Notes under the pieces: model-generated
What the model was told of the DNA's origin: nothing
Database searches by the model: none
What the model saw: only the letters and a program-made list of their open reading frames with translations
Part shown: positions 45,114 to 53,554 of the stretch, piece by piece
Layout: every line of letters begins with the position of its first letter
Numbering within the stretch: the first letter of the stretch is position 1
NCBI RefSeq assembly: GCF_036946495.1
Contig: NZ_JAQIIX010000002.1
Coordinates: 2,790,001-2,854,000, forward strand
Length of the DNA stretch: 64,000 bases
Direction: 5' to 3'
Source of the DNA: Mycolicibacterium neoaurum
GTDB taxonomy: Bacteria > Actinomycetota > Actinomycetes > Mycobacteriales > Mycobacteriaceae
Program-made: the position numbers and the translations under genes

Positions 45114-46049
45114 TCAGTCCACGACCACTGTCGCGGCCACTGCGCGGTGGTCCGAACCCGGCACGGCGACCGCACGAATCGCGGTCACGGTCGCCTTGCG
45201 GGTCAGCACATGGTCGAGCGCCAACAGCGGCGGGATGCCGTAGCGGCGTAGATGGTTGGGATAGGTACGTATCCGCCCGGCACCGGCCTGGGCGGCACCG
45301 CTGCGGTAACCGCCACTACCTAATAGGCGACGGAACTCCACGACATCGGGGGTGGCGTTGAGATCGCCCCCGGCGATCACCGGTCCGGTCGCCGGCAGTT
45401 CGCGCAACGTCGGGCCGAGCCGCACGATATCCGCGCGCCACGACGGGAACGCCGAACGTGGCGGCGGCATGTGAGTGGAGATGAATGTCGGCTCGGCATC
45501 GGTGCCCGGCAGGCGAACCCGCGCCCACAACAGCCCTCGGGTAAAGCTTCCGTCGGCGCCGGAGGCCGTGATCGGATAACGGCTCCACAGCCCGACCCCG
45601 GCGGCGCGTTCCTTCGGGCGCTGTTCGCAGTGCGGAAAGTCCTGTGCCAGTGCGCTCGACAGTGCCTCGGCCAGTTCCGGTGTCAGCTCCTGGACGGCGA
45701 TCACATCGGCATACTCGCGGGCCAGCCGGGCCACGGCCGCCGGATCGGCCTTGCCCATCAGCAGGTTCGCCGAAACGAATCGCACCGACACACCGCCCTC
45801 GGGCCGCGGGCTGCGGCCCCGCAGCGGAAGCAGGAAGGCGATGGCCGCTGCGGTCGCCACGGCGGCGACGGCGGCCGGCACCCAGTGCCGCCCGAGCGTG
45901 AACATGAGCGCCGCTGCCGGCGCACCGAGCATCAGGTACGGCGACAACGCCGCCGTCGCGAGCAACAACCGACCTGCCGCGGGCACCGACCGGGCGACCG
46001 CGGCGATCACCGCGCACAACAGCATCAGCGAGCCGAGGATCAGCGTCAT
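45114..46049 (-). CDS. Membrane-anchored endonuclease/exonuclease/phosphatase-family protein 2 (island edge)
   Basis: 311 residues, a paralogue of the gene at 28745 with the same layout: three hydrophobic segments in the first 75 residues, then an EEP domain. The catalytic landmarks are SANLLMGKA, IAVQELTPE, GGDLNATPD and PGSDHRAVA, and the final strand is nearly the same as in its paralogue (both contain DHVLTR followed by AVPGSDHRA or DVPGSDHRA). It lies between the polysaccharide island and the mycolic acid methyltransferase genes. Confidence 0.85.
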   Translation of the reverse strand: MTLILGSLMLLCAVIAAVARSVPAAGRLLLATAALSPYLMLGAPAAALMFTLGRHWVPAAVAAVATAAAIAFLLPLRGRSPRPEGGVSVRFVSANLLMGKADPAAVARLAREYADVIAVQELTPELAEALSSALAQDFPHCEQRPKERAAGVGLWSRYPITASGADGSFTRGLLWARVRLPGTDAEPTFISTHMPPPRSAFPSWRADIVRLGPTLRELPATGPVIAGGDLNATPDVVEFRRLLGSGGYRSGAAQAGAGRIRTYPNHLRRYGIPPLLALDHVLTRKATVTAIRAVAVPGSDHRAVAATVVVD

Positions 46050-46089
46050 GAAGGGCTACGGACTGATGTCGCCGTCGCGGGGGAGGGGA

Positions 46090-46974
46090 CTACGGCTTGA
46101 CGTAGGTGACCAGGCTGACGTCGAGCGCCTCGTCGACGTAGTAGTACTGGCAGCCGGTGAGGTAGCGCATGTAGTCGTTGTAGTGCTGCTCGCCGGCTGC
46201 GGCGATGGCTTGGTCCTTGTTGTGCTCCAGGCGCGCGGCCCAGATGCCGAGGGTCTTGATGTAGTGGTTGCGCAGCGACAGCACCTCGGGAACGGTGAAG
46301 CCGGCCTTCTCGCCGTGTTCCACCAGCATCTTGGTGCTCGGGATCCGGCCGCCCGGGAAGATCACCTCGGCCATGAACTTCGCGAACCGGGCCAGCTCGA
46401 AGGTGAGCTTCTTGCCGCGGGCGCGCAGATCGTCGGGGTGGTACCCGCAACTGCTCTGGATGGTCATCCGGCCGCCGGAGGGCAGAATGTCGAAGCTGTT
46501 CTTGAAGAACTCATCGAAGCGCTCGAAGCCGAAGTGCTCGATGGCCTCGATCGACACGATCGCGTCGACCGGAGAGTGGAACTGCTCCCATCCTTCCAGC
46601 CGCACATCGAAGGTGCGCTCGGAATCGATGGAGCTCAGCAGCTGGTTGCAGTACGCCTGCTGGTTCTTGCTCAGCGTCAGACCGATGACGTTGACGTCGT
46701 ACTTCTCCATGGCGCGCTGCAGCGTGAGCCCCCATCCGCAGCCGACCTCCAACAGCGTCTGGCCGGGCTTGAGGTTCAGCCGGTCCAGGTGCTGGTCGAC
46801 GTTGGCGATCTGAGCCTCGGACAGCGTGGCGCTGGGTCCAGTGAAGTAGGCGCTGCTGTACTTGCGCGTCGGGTCCTGGAAGACGCCGAAGAAGTCGTCG
46901 GACAGATCGTAATGAGCCTGGATGTCCTCGAAATGCGGCCGCATGTCCGTGGTGCCGCTCGACTTGTCAGACAT
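46090..46974 (-). CDS. Mycolic acid cyclopropane/methoxy synthase-family methyltransferase 1
   Basis: 294 residues from ATG 46974 (an in-frame upstream extension to 47049 has no support). Family motifs: [42 protein letters not shown] motif [15 protein letters not shown], and [18 protein letters not shown]. It carries [11 protein letters not shown], also seen in the M. tuberculosis MmaA4 subgroup. Such enzymes add methyl, cyclopropane or oxygenated groups to meromycolate chains on AcpM. The product type cannot be assigned from sequence alone. The position corresponds to the mmaA cluster after rplA. Confidence 0.92.
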   Translation of the reverse strand: MSDKSSGTTDMRPHFEDIQAHYDLSDDFFGVFQDPTRKYSSAYFTGPSATLSEAQIANVDQHLDRLNLKPGQTLLEVGCGWGLTLQRAMEKYDVNVIGLTLSKNQQAYCNQLLSSIDSERTFDVRLEGWEQFHSPVDAIVSIEAIEHFGFERFDEFFKNSFDILPSGGRMTIQSSCGYHPDDLRARGKKLTFELARFAKFMAEVIFPGGRIPSTKMLVEHGEKAGFTVPEVLSLRNHYIKTLGIWAARLEHNKDQAIAAAGEQHYNDYMRYLTGCQYYYVDEALDVSLVTYVKP

Positions 46975-47470
46975 AGAGGTGGCCTGCCCTTCTCGGTGGG
47001 TTCCGACTACGCCGTCCACCACATCACGGGTGCCCACTTGTGTGGGCACCCTACTCGCCGGGAATCCGGTCCCCCAGGAACTCCGCAGCGTGTCTCTTCA
47101 AAACGGATGTGATCACCATCGCGCCGTTGCTCATGGCGATCCTGCTTTCCCCGACTCTATCGTCCGTGACGCCCTATCCCGTGCGGATGGTGGATATGCG
47201 TGCCGTGGTGCGCCGTGTGGACGTCATTGCGGAAAAGGGTTGCCGCGTGCCGATTTCGCACCTGCCATGCAGGTGAGAAGCAAATTGTCCGCATCGTCAG
47301 CGCCTTTGCTGAAACGGCATACTGCCGGGGTGGCAAGTCGGCTGACCTACTCTGCCACGTTTCGCTATTCAGTGGTCGCAATGCTCAGCCACTCGCTAGG
47401 CAAGTTTGCCCTGAACGTGATTGATCTTGATTTTCAACAGTTTTCGGTGTGCGCCCGTGTTGCGCACGTG
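46975..47470. other. 496-bp gap between the two mycolic acid methyltransferase genes
   Basis: No supported gene. Both flanking genes read leftwards, so the promoter of the first should be near 46980-47050. M. tuberculosis has four mmaA genes here; no remnant of further copies was recognised in this gap. Confidence 0.5.
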
Positions 47471-48382
47471 TCATTTGACCATCGTGAATTGGTTGACGTC
47501 GATATAGCCGGTCCGAAAACCGTTCGCGCAGCCGGTGAGGTACTTCATGTAGCGCTGGTAGACCTCTTCGGACTGGATCTCGACCGCTTGATCATGATGC
47601 GCTTCGAGCGCCTCGGCCCACAGATCCAGCGTGCGCGCGTAGTGCGGTTGCAGTGACTGGCGCCTGGTCACCGTGAACCCGGCGGGCACCGCATGCTCCT
47701 CGACCTTCTCGATCGAGGGCAGCCGTCCGCCCGGGAAGATCTCGGTAAGGATGAACTTCACGAACCGGGCGATCTCGAAGGTCAGTGGGATGCCCTCGTC
47801 GATCATCTGCTGAAAAGGCTTGCCGCAGATGGTGTGTAGCAGCATGACGCCATCGTCGGGCAGCACGCTGTAGGCCATCTCGAAGAAAGCGTCATAGCGC
47901 TCGAAGCCGAAGTGCTCGAACGCCCCGATCGACACGATGCGGTCGACGGGCTCGTCGAATTCTTCCCAGCCCTTGAGGTACACCCGCTTGTCCCTGGTGG
48001 ATTCCGATTTGTCGAACTCGGACTCCACGTGGGCTTTCTGGTTCTCGCTGAGCGTCAAACCGATGACATTGACGTCGTAGCGCTCCAGCGCACGCGTCAT
48101 GGTCGCACCCCATCCGCACCCGACGTCGAGCAGCGTCATGCCCGGCTCGAGTCCCAATTTGCCCAGTGACAGATCGATCTTGGCCAACTGGGCCTCGTGC
48201 AACGTCATATCGTCGCGCTCGAAGTACGCGCAGCTGTATGTCCTGGTCGGATCCAGAAACAACGCGAAAAAGTCGTCAGACAGGTCGTAATGCGCCTGTA
48301 CATCCGAGAAATGCGGTTCGAGCTTCTTACGTCCGGTCAATGTTGTATCCCCACCGCGACCTGCTACGTCCCCCCGGATCAT
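47471..48382 (-). CDS. Mycolic acid cyclopropane/methoxy synthase-family methyltransferase 2
   Basis: 303 residues from ATG 48382; a TTG start nearer LTGRKKLEPHFSDVQAHYD is also possible. Motifs: [42 protein letters not shown] motif LLDVGCGWGATMTRA, and VSIGAFEHFGFERYD. The family usually has IEA-EHFG; here the first catalytic-site Glu position reads Gly-Ala (SIGAFEHFG). It is paralogous to the gene at 46090 but clearly diverged, nearer the CmaA/PcaA/MmaA1 type by memory. Exact modification is not assigned. Confidence 0.92.
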   Translation of the reverse strand: MIRGDVAGRGGDTTLTGRKKLEPHFSDVQAHYDLSDDFFALFLDPTRTYSCAYFERDDMTLHEAQLAKIDLSLGKLGLEPGMTLLDVGCGWGATMTRALERYDVNVIGLTLSENQKAHVESEFDKSESTRDKRVYLKGWEEFDEPVDRIVSIGAFEHFGFERYDAFFEMAYSVLPDDGVMLLHTICGKPFQQMIDEGIPLTFEIARFVKFILTEIFPGGRLPSIEKVEEHAVPAGFTVTRRQSLQPHYARTLDLWAEALEAHHDQAVEIQSEEVYQRYMKYLTGCANGFRTGYIDVNQFTMVK

Positions 48383-48435
48383 CGTCGATCCGGCCTTTGC
48401 GGTGACTCTACGCGCTGAGGATGAGAAGGCCGAAC

Positions 48436-49332
48436 TTATGCGGAAAAGTTTGCTTTGAGCGTACCGATGATGTCGTCCCAGAGCGGTTCGGGCAGTTCGT
48501 GACCCATTCCGTCGAAAAGCACCAGTCTTGCTCCGGGAATCGCGCGTGCGATGGCCCGGCCACCGGACGGTCGCATCAGCTTGTCGGCCTTGCCGTGGAT
48601 GACCACCGTCGGCGCGGTGATCTGTCGGTCGTATTGCAGCAGGCTGCCGCTGCCCATGATCGCCGCGAACTGCCTGCCGATCCCGGCCGGGTAGTAGGAG
48701 CGTTCATAGCTTTCGGCGGCCTCGGCCCGTAGCTGTTCGTCGGTTTTGGGATACCCGGGGCTGCCGATGATCTTGGAAACGCGAACGGTATTGGCGATCA
48801 CGCCCTCGCGGCTGGTGTCGGTCGGCTTGGACAGCAGCGTCAGCAGTTGGCGCGGGCCTGGCGGCGGCAGGAAGGCCTGGTTGTTGCTGGAGAAGATGGC
48901 GGCCAGTGACCGGGTGCGGGCGGCATGCCGGGCGGCGAAGACCTGCGCGATCATTCCGCCCATCGACGCCCCGACGATGTTCGCGCGCTCGATCTTGAGA
49001 TGGTCCAGTAGCCCCGCCGCGTCATCGGCCATGTCCTCGAGGGTGTAGCCGGCCGGACTCTTCATCCCCACCAGCGATCGGGCCATCCGGGGGATCAGCG
49101 GTGCACCACTGCGGGCATGCGGCAGCTTCGACGAGAGCCCGACGTCGCGATTGTCGAACCGGATGACGCGCAGGCCCTGGTCCACCAGCTTCTGACAGAA
49201 CTCGTTGCGCCACAACACCATCTGCGCCCCGAGGCCCATGATCAACAGCACCGCCGGATGGTCCGGGTCGCCCATGTCGTCGTAGGCGATGTCGAGCTCG
49301 CCCGCGCGCGCGACACCCGTACGAATCTGCAT
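48436..49332 (-). CDS. lipG: Alpha/beta hydrolase LipG
   Basis: 298 residues from ATG 49332, supported by GGAGG six bases upstream. Alpha/beta-hydrolase features: VLLIMGLGAQMVLWRNEFC, RFDNRDVGLS, nucleophile elbow VGASMGGMIAQVFAARH, Asp region VIHGKADKLMRPS and His region FDGMGHELPEPLW. LipG of mycobacteria is an esterase/phospholipase-type enzyme encoded next to the mmaA genes. Same strand as the neighbouring mmaA-type and UbiB-type genes. Confidence 0.92.
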   Translation of the reverse strand: MQIRTGVARAGELDIAYDDMGDPDHPAVLLIMGLGAQMVLWRNEFCQKLVDQGLRVIRFDNRDVGLSSKLPHARSGAPLIPRMARSLVGMKSPAGYTLEDMADDAAGLLDHLKIERANIVGASMGGMIAQVFAARHAARTRSLAAIFSSNNQAFLPPPGPRQLLTLLSKPTDTSREGVIANTVRVSKIIGSPGYPKTDEQLRAEAAESYERSYYPAGIGRQFAAIMGSGSLLQYDRQITAPTVVIHGKADKLMRPSGGRAIARAIPGARLVLFDGMGHELPEPLWDDIIGTLKANFSA

Positions 49333-49404
49333 ACCTGACCTCCAGTTCGCCCGCCTGCTGAATGCAGCGAGCGTCAATGCCGTTGTGGCGGTGGAATTTC
49401 GGTG

Positions 49405-50748
49405 CTAGCTGTCCAGCTCGTCGGAGTGCTCCCGGCTGACCTCGACCATGAAGTTGGCGAAGTACCCGGTGAGCTGCGGGTCGCTCATCATCTGCCAGCG
49501 CGGCGCCAGCAGCTTCATATAGCGCTCGACGTAAAGGAACTGCTTGCCGATCAGCACCAGTTCCCGCGGCAGCTTCACGTCATAGGCATCGGCCAGTGTG
49601 GAGAGCTGCTTGCCGATCTCGGCGTAGCTCATATCGCCCAGCGAGGACATCGTGAGCGGGGTGGCGAACTTCTCCAGGTCCTTGGCCGCCTGCGCCTCCG
49701 GCTTGACGGTCCCGACCGCGCCCATCAGCACGACGATCTTGCCCGCCGCGGCGTGGTCCTTCTTCACCAGCAGCGCGTACACCAGCTCGCGCAGCAGCCA
49801 CCGGGTCCGCGGATCGATGCGACCCATGATGCCGAAGTCGAAGAACACGATCTTGCCTGCATCGTCGACGTATAGGTTGCCTGCGTGCAGGTCGCCGTGG
49901 AACAGCCCGTGGCGAAGGCCGCCCTCGAACACGCTGAACAACAACGCCTTCACCAGCTGCTCACCGTCGAAACCCTGTTTGCGGATGGCCGCGACATCAT
50001 CGATGCGGGTGCCCTGGATGCGCTCCATGGTGAGCACCCGCTCGCTGGTCAGATCCCAGTAGACCTGGGCGACGCGGATGTTCTCCCCGAGCGGGGAGGC
50101 GTGCATATGGGCCACCCAGGCGTCCATCGACTGGGCCTCCAGCCGGAAGTCCAGCTCCTCGGCCAGGTTGTCGGCGAAGTCGGCGACCACGTCCTGGGCG
50201 GACAGTCGCTGGCCGAGCTTGGCGAACTCCACCAGCCGGGCCCCGCGCTTGAGGATCTGCAGGTCCGCGGCGACCCGGCGCCGGATCCCCGGACGCTGGA
50301 TCTTGACCACGACCTCCTCGCCGCTGTGCAACGTCGCATAGTGCACCTGGGCTATCGAGGCCGATGCGAACGGCTTCTCGTCGAAGGACTTGAACAGGTT
50401 CTGCGGCTCGTCGCCGAGCTCTTCCTTGAACAGTTTGTGCACGGCCGTCGAATCGGCAGGCGGGACCCGATCGAGCAGGCCGCGGAACTCGCGGCTCAGG
50501 TGTTCGCCGAAGGCGCCGGGGCTGGAGGCGATGATCTGGCCGAACTTGACGTAGGTGGGGCCCAGGTCGGCGAAGGTCTGCGGAATCTGCTTGATGACCT
50601 TTTGTTGCAGCGACCCTTTACGTAGCAGGCTGCCGGCGACGCGGGCGCCGGTGCGGGTGATCTGCCAACCCGTCGCGCCGACGCGGGCGGCCTCCACCGG
50701 CAATGGCACCCGGTCCAGCCGGGCTCCTTCTCGGTGTTGGGTACTCAT
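49405..50748 (-). CDS. ABC1/UbiB-family atypical kinase (Rv0647c-like)
   Basis: 447 residues. Diagnostic motifs: KxGQ region LGPTYVKFGQIIASSPGAFG, the Ala-rich loop FASASIAQVHYAT, VVVKIQRPGI (nucleotide-binding Lys), EELDFRLEAQ, HGDLHAGNLYV and FFDFGIMGRID. ABC1 proteins are ATPases/kinase-like proteins linked to isoprenoid lipid and quinone metabolism. The gene lies beside lipG, as Rv0647c does in M. tuberculosis, and may share its transcript. Confidence 0.93.
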   Translation of the reverse strand: MSTQHREGARLDRVPLPVEAARVGATGWQITRTGARVAGSLLRKGSLQQKVIKQIPQTFADLGPTYVKFGQIIASSPGAFGEHLSREFRGLLDRVPPADSTAVHKLFKEELGDEPQNLFKSFDEKPFASASIAQVHYATLHSGEEVVVKIQRPGIRRRVAADLQILKRGARLVEFAKLGQRLSAQDVVADFADNLAEELDFRLEAQSMDAWVAHMHASPLGENIRVAQVYWDLTSERVLTMERIQGTRIDDVAAIRKQGFDGEQLVKALLFSVFEGGLRHGLFHGDLHAGNLYVDDAGKIVFFDFGIMGRIDPRTRWLLRELVYALLVKKDHAAAGKIVVLMGAVGTVKPEAQAAKDLEKFATPLTMSSLGDMSYAEIGKQLSTLADAYDVKLPRELVLIGKQFLYVERYMKLLAPRWQMMSDPQLTGYFANFMVEVSREHSDELDS

Positions 50749-50800
50749 CTCTGCAGTGTCTCAAAACCGGCGGTAGCGGTAAAAACACGGGTGGCCTGCA

Positions 50801-51790
50801 TCACACGAAGGCGCGCTCCACCTGGTCACGGCTGAGCTCGGGATCGCTGCCTGGCACATAACGCGGTTCGGTGTGCGCGACGGTGGTGCCGCCGCCCACT
50901 CGTCGCTGGGCCTGCCGAAACTCCGGAGCGGGGCCGGCTGCGGTGTGCAGACCGTTGATCACCGACCACACGATGGCGCGCCGTCCCGCCCGCTCGATGG
51001 GGTTGGGATCGGTGTGCCCGATGAGCTGTTTGGCCCACCGCGGCATGGTGTCGCGGATGGCCCAGTCGACCGCGCTCTGGGGCATCGGCAGGTTGGGTCC
51101 GGTGGCCATCGCCGCGCCGTGGGTGAGGGCGAGGCGGGGCAGGTACGAGTGCAGGCATTCCAGCGTCTCGGCCTTCGTGGTGGGCAGGTCGGTGCCGCCC
51201 AGTGCATGCCCCACCCTGGTGAACTCACCGTAGTAGCGGTCGAGTTTCTTGCCGCGCAACGGATTCGGATGGTAGAGCTCGTGAGCGGTGGCCAGCCCCC
51301 ACGCCACGGTGGCGTAGTTCCAGCGCAGCCACTCGGGATCGTCGGCGTCGTAGGTGGCGCCATCGGGTCGGGTGCCCTTGATGGTGTGATGCATGGCTCG
51401 CACGGTTCGCGCGACGCGTTCGGCGGTCTCGGTGTTGCCATAGGCGGTGCCGATGAAGAAGGCGATCGAGTGGCCCAGCCGAATCGCTGCGCCCTCGGGA
51501 TCGATGACCGGGACGGCGGTGCCGTCGGCCTCGCGCTTGACCAGTCGTGAGTGATGCATCCCCATCCAGTAGATGGACGGGTCGAGGCGTTCCAGATAGG
51601 CCGCACACTGCAGGCCGAAGATCAGTGCCTCGGTGTGGGAGTGCACGTGCCAGACGGCGCTGCCCGGGCCGAACCAACCCGGATCTCCTTCCGGGCCGGC
51701 GAACTCCAGACCCTTGAAGAAGTGCCTGCGAAAGGTCTTGTCGTACCGGCCCTGCAGGCCTTGCTCCAGTACCTGGTGCGGCATGTCCAC
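50801..51790 (-). CDS. MpaB-type oxygenase (DUF2236 / rubber-oxygenase-like fold)
   Basis: 329 residues (start at ATG 51790, or 51784). Features of the ER-bound oxygenase MpaB/Lcp domain: GPGSAVWHVHSHTEALIFG with histidines, YWMGMHHSRLVKR, LRWNYATVAWGLATAHELYH and YYGEFTRVGHALGGTDLP. Some relatives are haem-dependent dioxygenases cleaving isoprenoid or phenolic substrates; the substrate is unknown here. It is transcribed divergently from a TetR regulator, with a long dyad between them, so it is the probable regulated gene. Confidence 0.85.
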   Translation of the reverse strand: MDMPHQVLEQGLQGRYDKTFRRHFFKGLEFAGPEGDPGWFGPGSAVWHVHSHTEALIFGLQCAAYLERLDPSIYWMGMHHSRLVKREADGTAVPVIDPEGAAIRLGHSIAFFIGTAYGNTETAERVARTVRAMHHTIKGTRPDGATYDADDPEWLRWNYATVAWGLATAHELYHPNPLRGKKLDRYYGEFTRVGHALGGTDLPTTKAETLECLHSYLPRLALTHGAAMATGPNLPMPQSAVDWAIRDTMPRWAKQLIGHTDPNPIERAGRRAIVWSVINGLHTAAGPAPEFRQAQRRVGGGTTVAHTEPRYVPGSDPELSRDQVERAFV

Positions 51791-51804
51791 GGGTGAGCCC
51801 CTTT

Positions 51805-51852
51805 CTGGTCACGGCTGTAGCCAGAATACATTTTGGATACGGGCGTGACCAG
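51805..51852. promoter_or_regulatory. Nested dyads between mpaB-like and tetR genes (candidate TetR operator)
   Basis: Outer perfect 9-bp inverted repeat: CTGGTCACG (51805-51813) and CGTGACCAG (51844-51852). Inner 24-bp imperfect palindrome at 51817-51840 of form GTA-N-CCA-N-AAT-NN-ATT-N-TGG-N-TAC (9 of 12 pairs). The inner dyad ends 27 bp before the TetR start and begins 26 bp before the mpaB-like start. Confidence 0.65.
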
Positions 51853-51867
51853 ATTTACGCTGTGTCG

Positions 51868-52449
51868 ATGACTCGGTGGGCGGGTGTTGCACTGACCGAC
51901 CGGCGCGCGGAGCGTCGCGCGCTGCTCATCGATGCCGCCTACGCGCTCTTCGGTACCGGTGGCGAGGCAGCGCTGACGGTGCGCTCGGTGTGCCGCGAGA
52001 GCGCATTGAACACGCGCTATTTCTACGAGAGCTTCGCCGATATCGGTGAGCTGCTGGGCGCGGTGTTCGACAAGGTCGCCGGGGAACTCGGCGCTGCCGT
52101 CGACACCGCGATGGCCTCGGCCGGTGACTCCCTGAGCGCGCGCACCCGGGCCGGCGTCGCGGCGGTGCTCGGCTTCAGCTCCGCCGACCCCCGACGTGGC
52201 CGCGTGCTGTTCACCGACGCCCGCGCCAACCCGGTTTTGACCGAACGCCGCGCCGCCCTGCAGGACCAACTCCTCGACGCCGTGCTCGCCGAGGGCGCGC
52301 GGCTGCACCCGGGCTCTGATCCCGTCGCCACCCGCGTCGGCGCGGCGATGTACACCGGCGCGATGGCCGAGCTCGCCCAGCAGTGGCTCTCCGGCGCGCT
52401 CGGTGGGGATCTGGACATCGTCGTCGACTCCGCGGTGCGGTTCTTCTGA
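51868..52449 (+). CDS. TetR-family transcriptional regulator
   Basis: 193 residues from ATG 51868. The N-terminal helix-turn-helix is clear (RALLIDAAYALFGTGGEAAL, VRSVCRESALNTRYFYESFAD). The C-terminal ligand domain (RGRVLFTDARANPVLTERR) is of the type often linked to lipid-metabolism regulators. It is divergent from the MpaB-like gene and probably represses both through the dyads in between. The first 58-nt palindrome lies 14 bp after its stop. Confidence 0.9.
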   Translation: MTRWAGVALTDRRAERRALLIDAAYALFGTGGEAALTVRSVCRESALNTRYFYESFADIGELLGAVFDKVAGELGAAVDTAMASAGDSLSARTRAGVAAVLGFSSADPRRGRVLFTDARANPVLTERRAALQDQLLDAVLAEGARLHPGSDPVATRVGAAMYTGAMAELAQQWLSGALGGDLDIVVDSAVRFF

Positions 52450-52463
52450 CCCCTCTCGTCCGC

Positions 52464-52521
52464 CGAGAGTGACGCAATGGTCGCTGTAGGTCACGCAGGA
52501 GCGACCACTACGTCACTCTCG
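52464..52521. repeat. 58-nt palindromic repeat, family 2, copy 1
   Basis: The left arm 52464-52485 starts CGAGAGTGACGC and ends TGGTCGCT; the right arm 52500-52521 is its reverse complement at 20 of 22 positions, with a 14-nt loop. It lies between tetR and the DUF559 gene, 44 bp before that gene's start. No T-run. Confidence 0.9.
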
Positions 52522-52565
52522 CGCTGGTATGGATCCGTCCGGGCCGCCGATGCGTCCAAGCAGAT

Positions 52566-53420
52566 GTGCACATTCCCTTCGACGGAGCCGCCGCGATATC
52601 GGCCGGCGCGCTGACCCGCGGGCAATTGCGGCACCGCTACCGACCGCTGCTGCGCGGCGTGCACATCCCGCGCGGGCATCTCCCGACGCTGCGCGAACGG
52701 ATCGACGCCGCACTGCTCGCCATCCCCGACGGGGTCATCGGTGGGGTGGCGGCCGCGGCGCTGCACGGCGCGCGATGGGTCTCTGATACCGAGCCGATCG
52801 AGGTCTTCGCCCGGTGTCGACACCAGTCCGGTCTGGTCATCCGCAAGGACGTGCTACCCGCCGCCGAGATCACGATCGTGCGCGGCACCCCGACCACGAC
52901 GCGTGAACGCACCGCCTTCGACCTCGCGCGTCGGTGTCGGCGTAGTCCGGCGATCGCGCGGCTGGATGCCCTCATGCGGGATGCGCCCTATCGGATCGAG
53001 GATGTGCTGACACTGGCCGAGTCGCATCCAGGCGTCCGTGGCCTCGTCCAACTGCGCGATCTGCTGCCGTATGTCGACGGCGGTGCCGAATCGCCGCGCG
53101 AGAGCTGGCTTCGGCTGCTCTTCCTCGATGCCGGACTGCCAAGGCCACGAACGCAATTGGTTGTCTACACCGCCGAAGGTCGCTACATCAGGCGGGTCGA
53201 CATGGTCTGGGAGGACTACCGGGTGGGCGTCGAATACGACGGAGAACAGCACCTGAGCGACCGCACCGTCTATGCCCGCGACGTATGGGTGGGCCGCGAA
53301 CTGCAGCGGGTGGGATGGCACCTCATCCGCGTCATCAAGGAGGACCGCCCCGGCGACATCATCGGCCACGCCAGGGCGGCCCTTGAGTCTCGCGGCTGGT
53401 CCGGTACTGCGCGAGAGTGA
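52566..53420 (+). CDS. DUF559 / AbiEi-like protein 2
   Basis: 284 residues from GTG 52566. It is a paralogue of the 22782 protein, aligning without gaps around the nuclease core. N-terminal winged-helix-like part: ISAGALTRGQLRHRYRPLLR. DUF559 domain: Asp212 (RRVDMVWEDY), Glu223 (VGVEYDGEQH) and ELQRVGWHLIRVIKED, so the D...E(x)D acidic set is intact, unlike in the paralogue. The last codons (GCG CGA GAG TGA) lie inside the second 58-nt palindrome, which supplies the stop codon. The substrate and biological role are unknown. Confidence 0.88.
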   Translation: MHIPFDGAAAISAGALTRGQLRHRYRPLLRGVHIPRGHLPTLRERIDAALLAIPDGVIGGVAAAALHGARWVSDTEPIEVFARCRHQSGLVIRKDVLPAAEITIVRGTPTTTRERTAFDLARRCRRSPAIARLDALMRDAPYRIEDVLTLAESHPGVRGLVQLRDLLPYVDGGAESPRESWLRLLFLDAGLPRPRTQLVVYTAEGRYIRRVDMVWEDYRVGVEYDGEQHLSDRTVYARDVWVGRELQRVGWHLIRVIKEDRPGDIIGHARAALESRGWSGTARE

Positions 53421-53469
53421 CGCAATGGTCGCTATCGCCCGCTCCGGGACGACCGCAGCGTCACTCTCG
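53412..53469. repeat. 58-nt palindromic repeat, family 2, copy 2
   Basis: The left arm 53412-53433 is identical over 22 nt to that of copy 1. The right arm ends GCGTCACTCTCG at 53469, and the length is again 58 nt. Positions 53418-53420 are the TGA stop of the DUF559 gene. The loop contains GCTCCGG, shared with copy 3. Confidence 0.9.
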
Positions 53470-53482
53470 GCCCAGAAAACTA

Positions 53483-53501
53483 AGATGTTAAACCTCTCAA
53501 T
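53483..53501. promoter_or_regulatory. Operator-like element upstream of the thiolase operon
   Basis: AGATGTTAAACCTCTCAAT matches, at 18 of 19 positions, the reverse complement of 56523-56541 in front of lysR. The dyad core is GAGA-N-GT-NNN-AC-N-TCTC (with A for the first G in this copy), of the size expected for a LysR-type site. It lies 54 bp upstream of the thiolase start. Confidence 0.65.
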
Positions 53502-53554
53502 CGGGACAAATTCGGTACTTCAGAATCTCGACGCAGGTATCTACCGTCGAAAGC

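Noticed and set aside
28745..46049. The polysaccharide island as a prophage or IS-borne element
   Set aside because: No integrase, transposase, terminal inverted repeats or target duplications were seen, and no tRNA gene lies at its edges.
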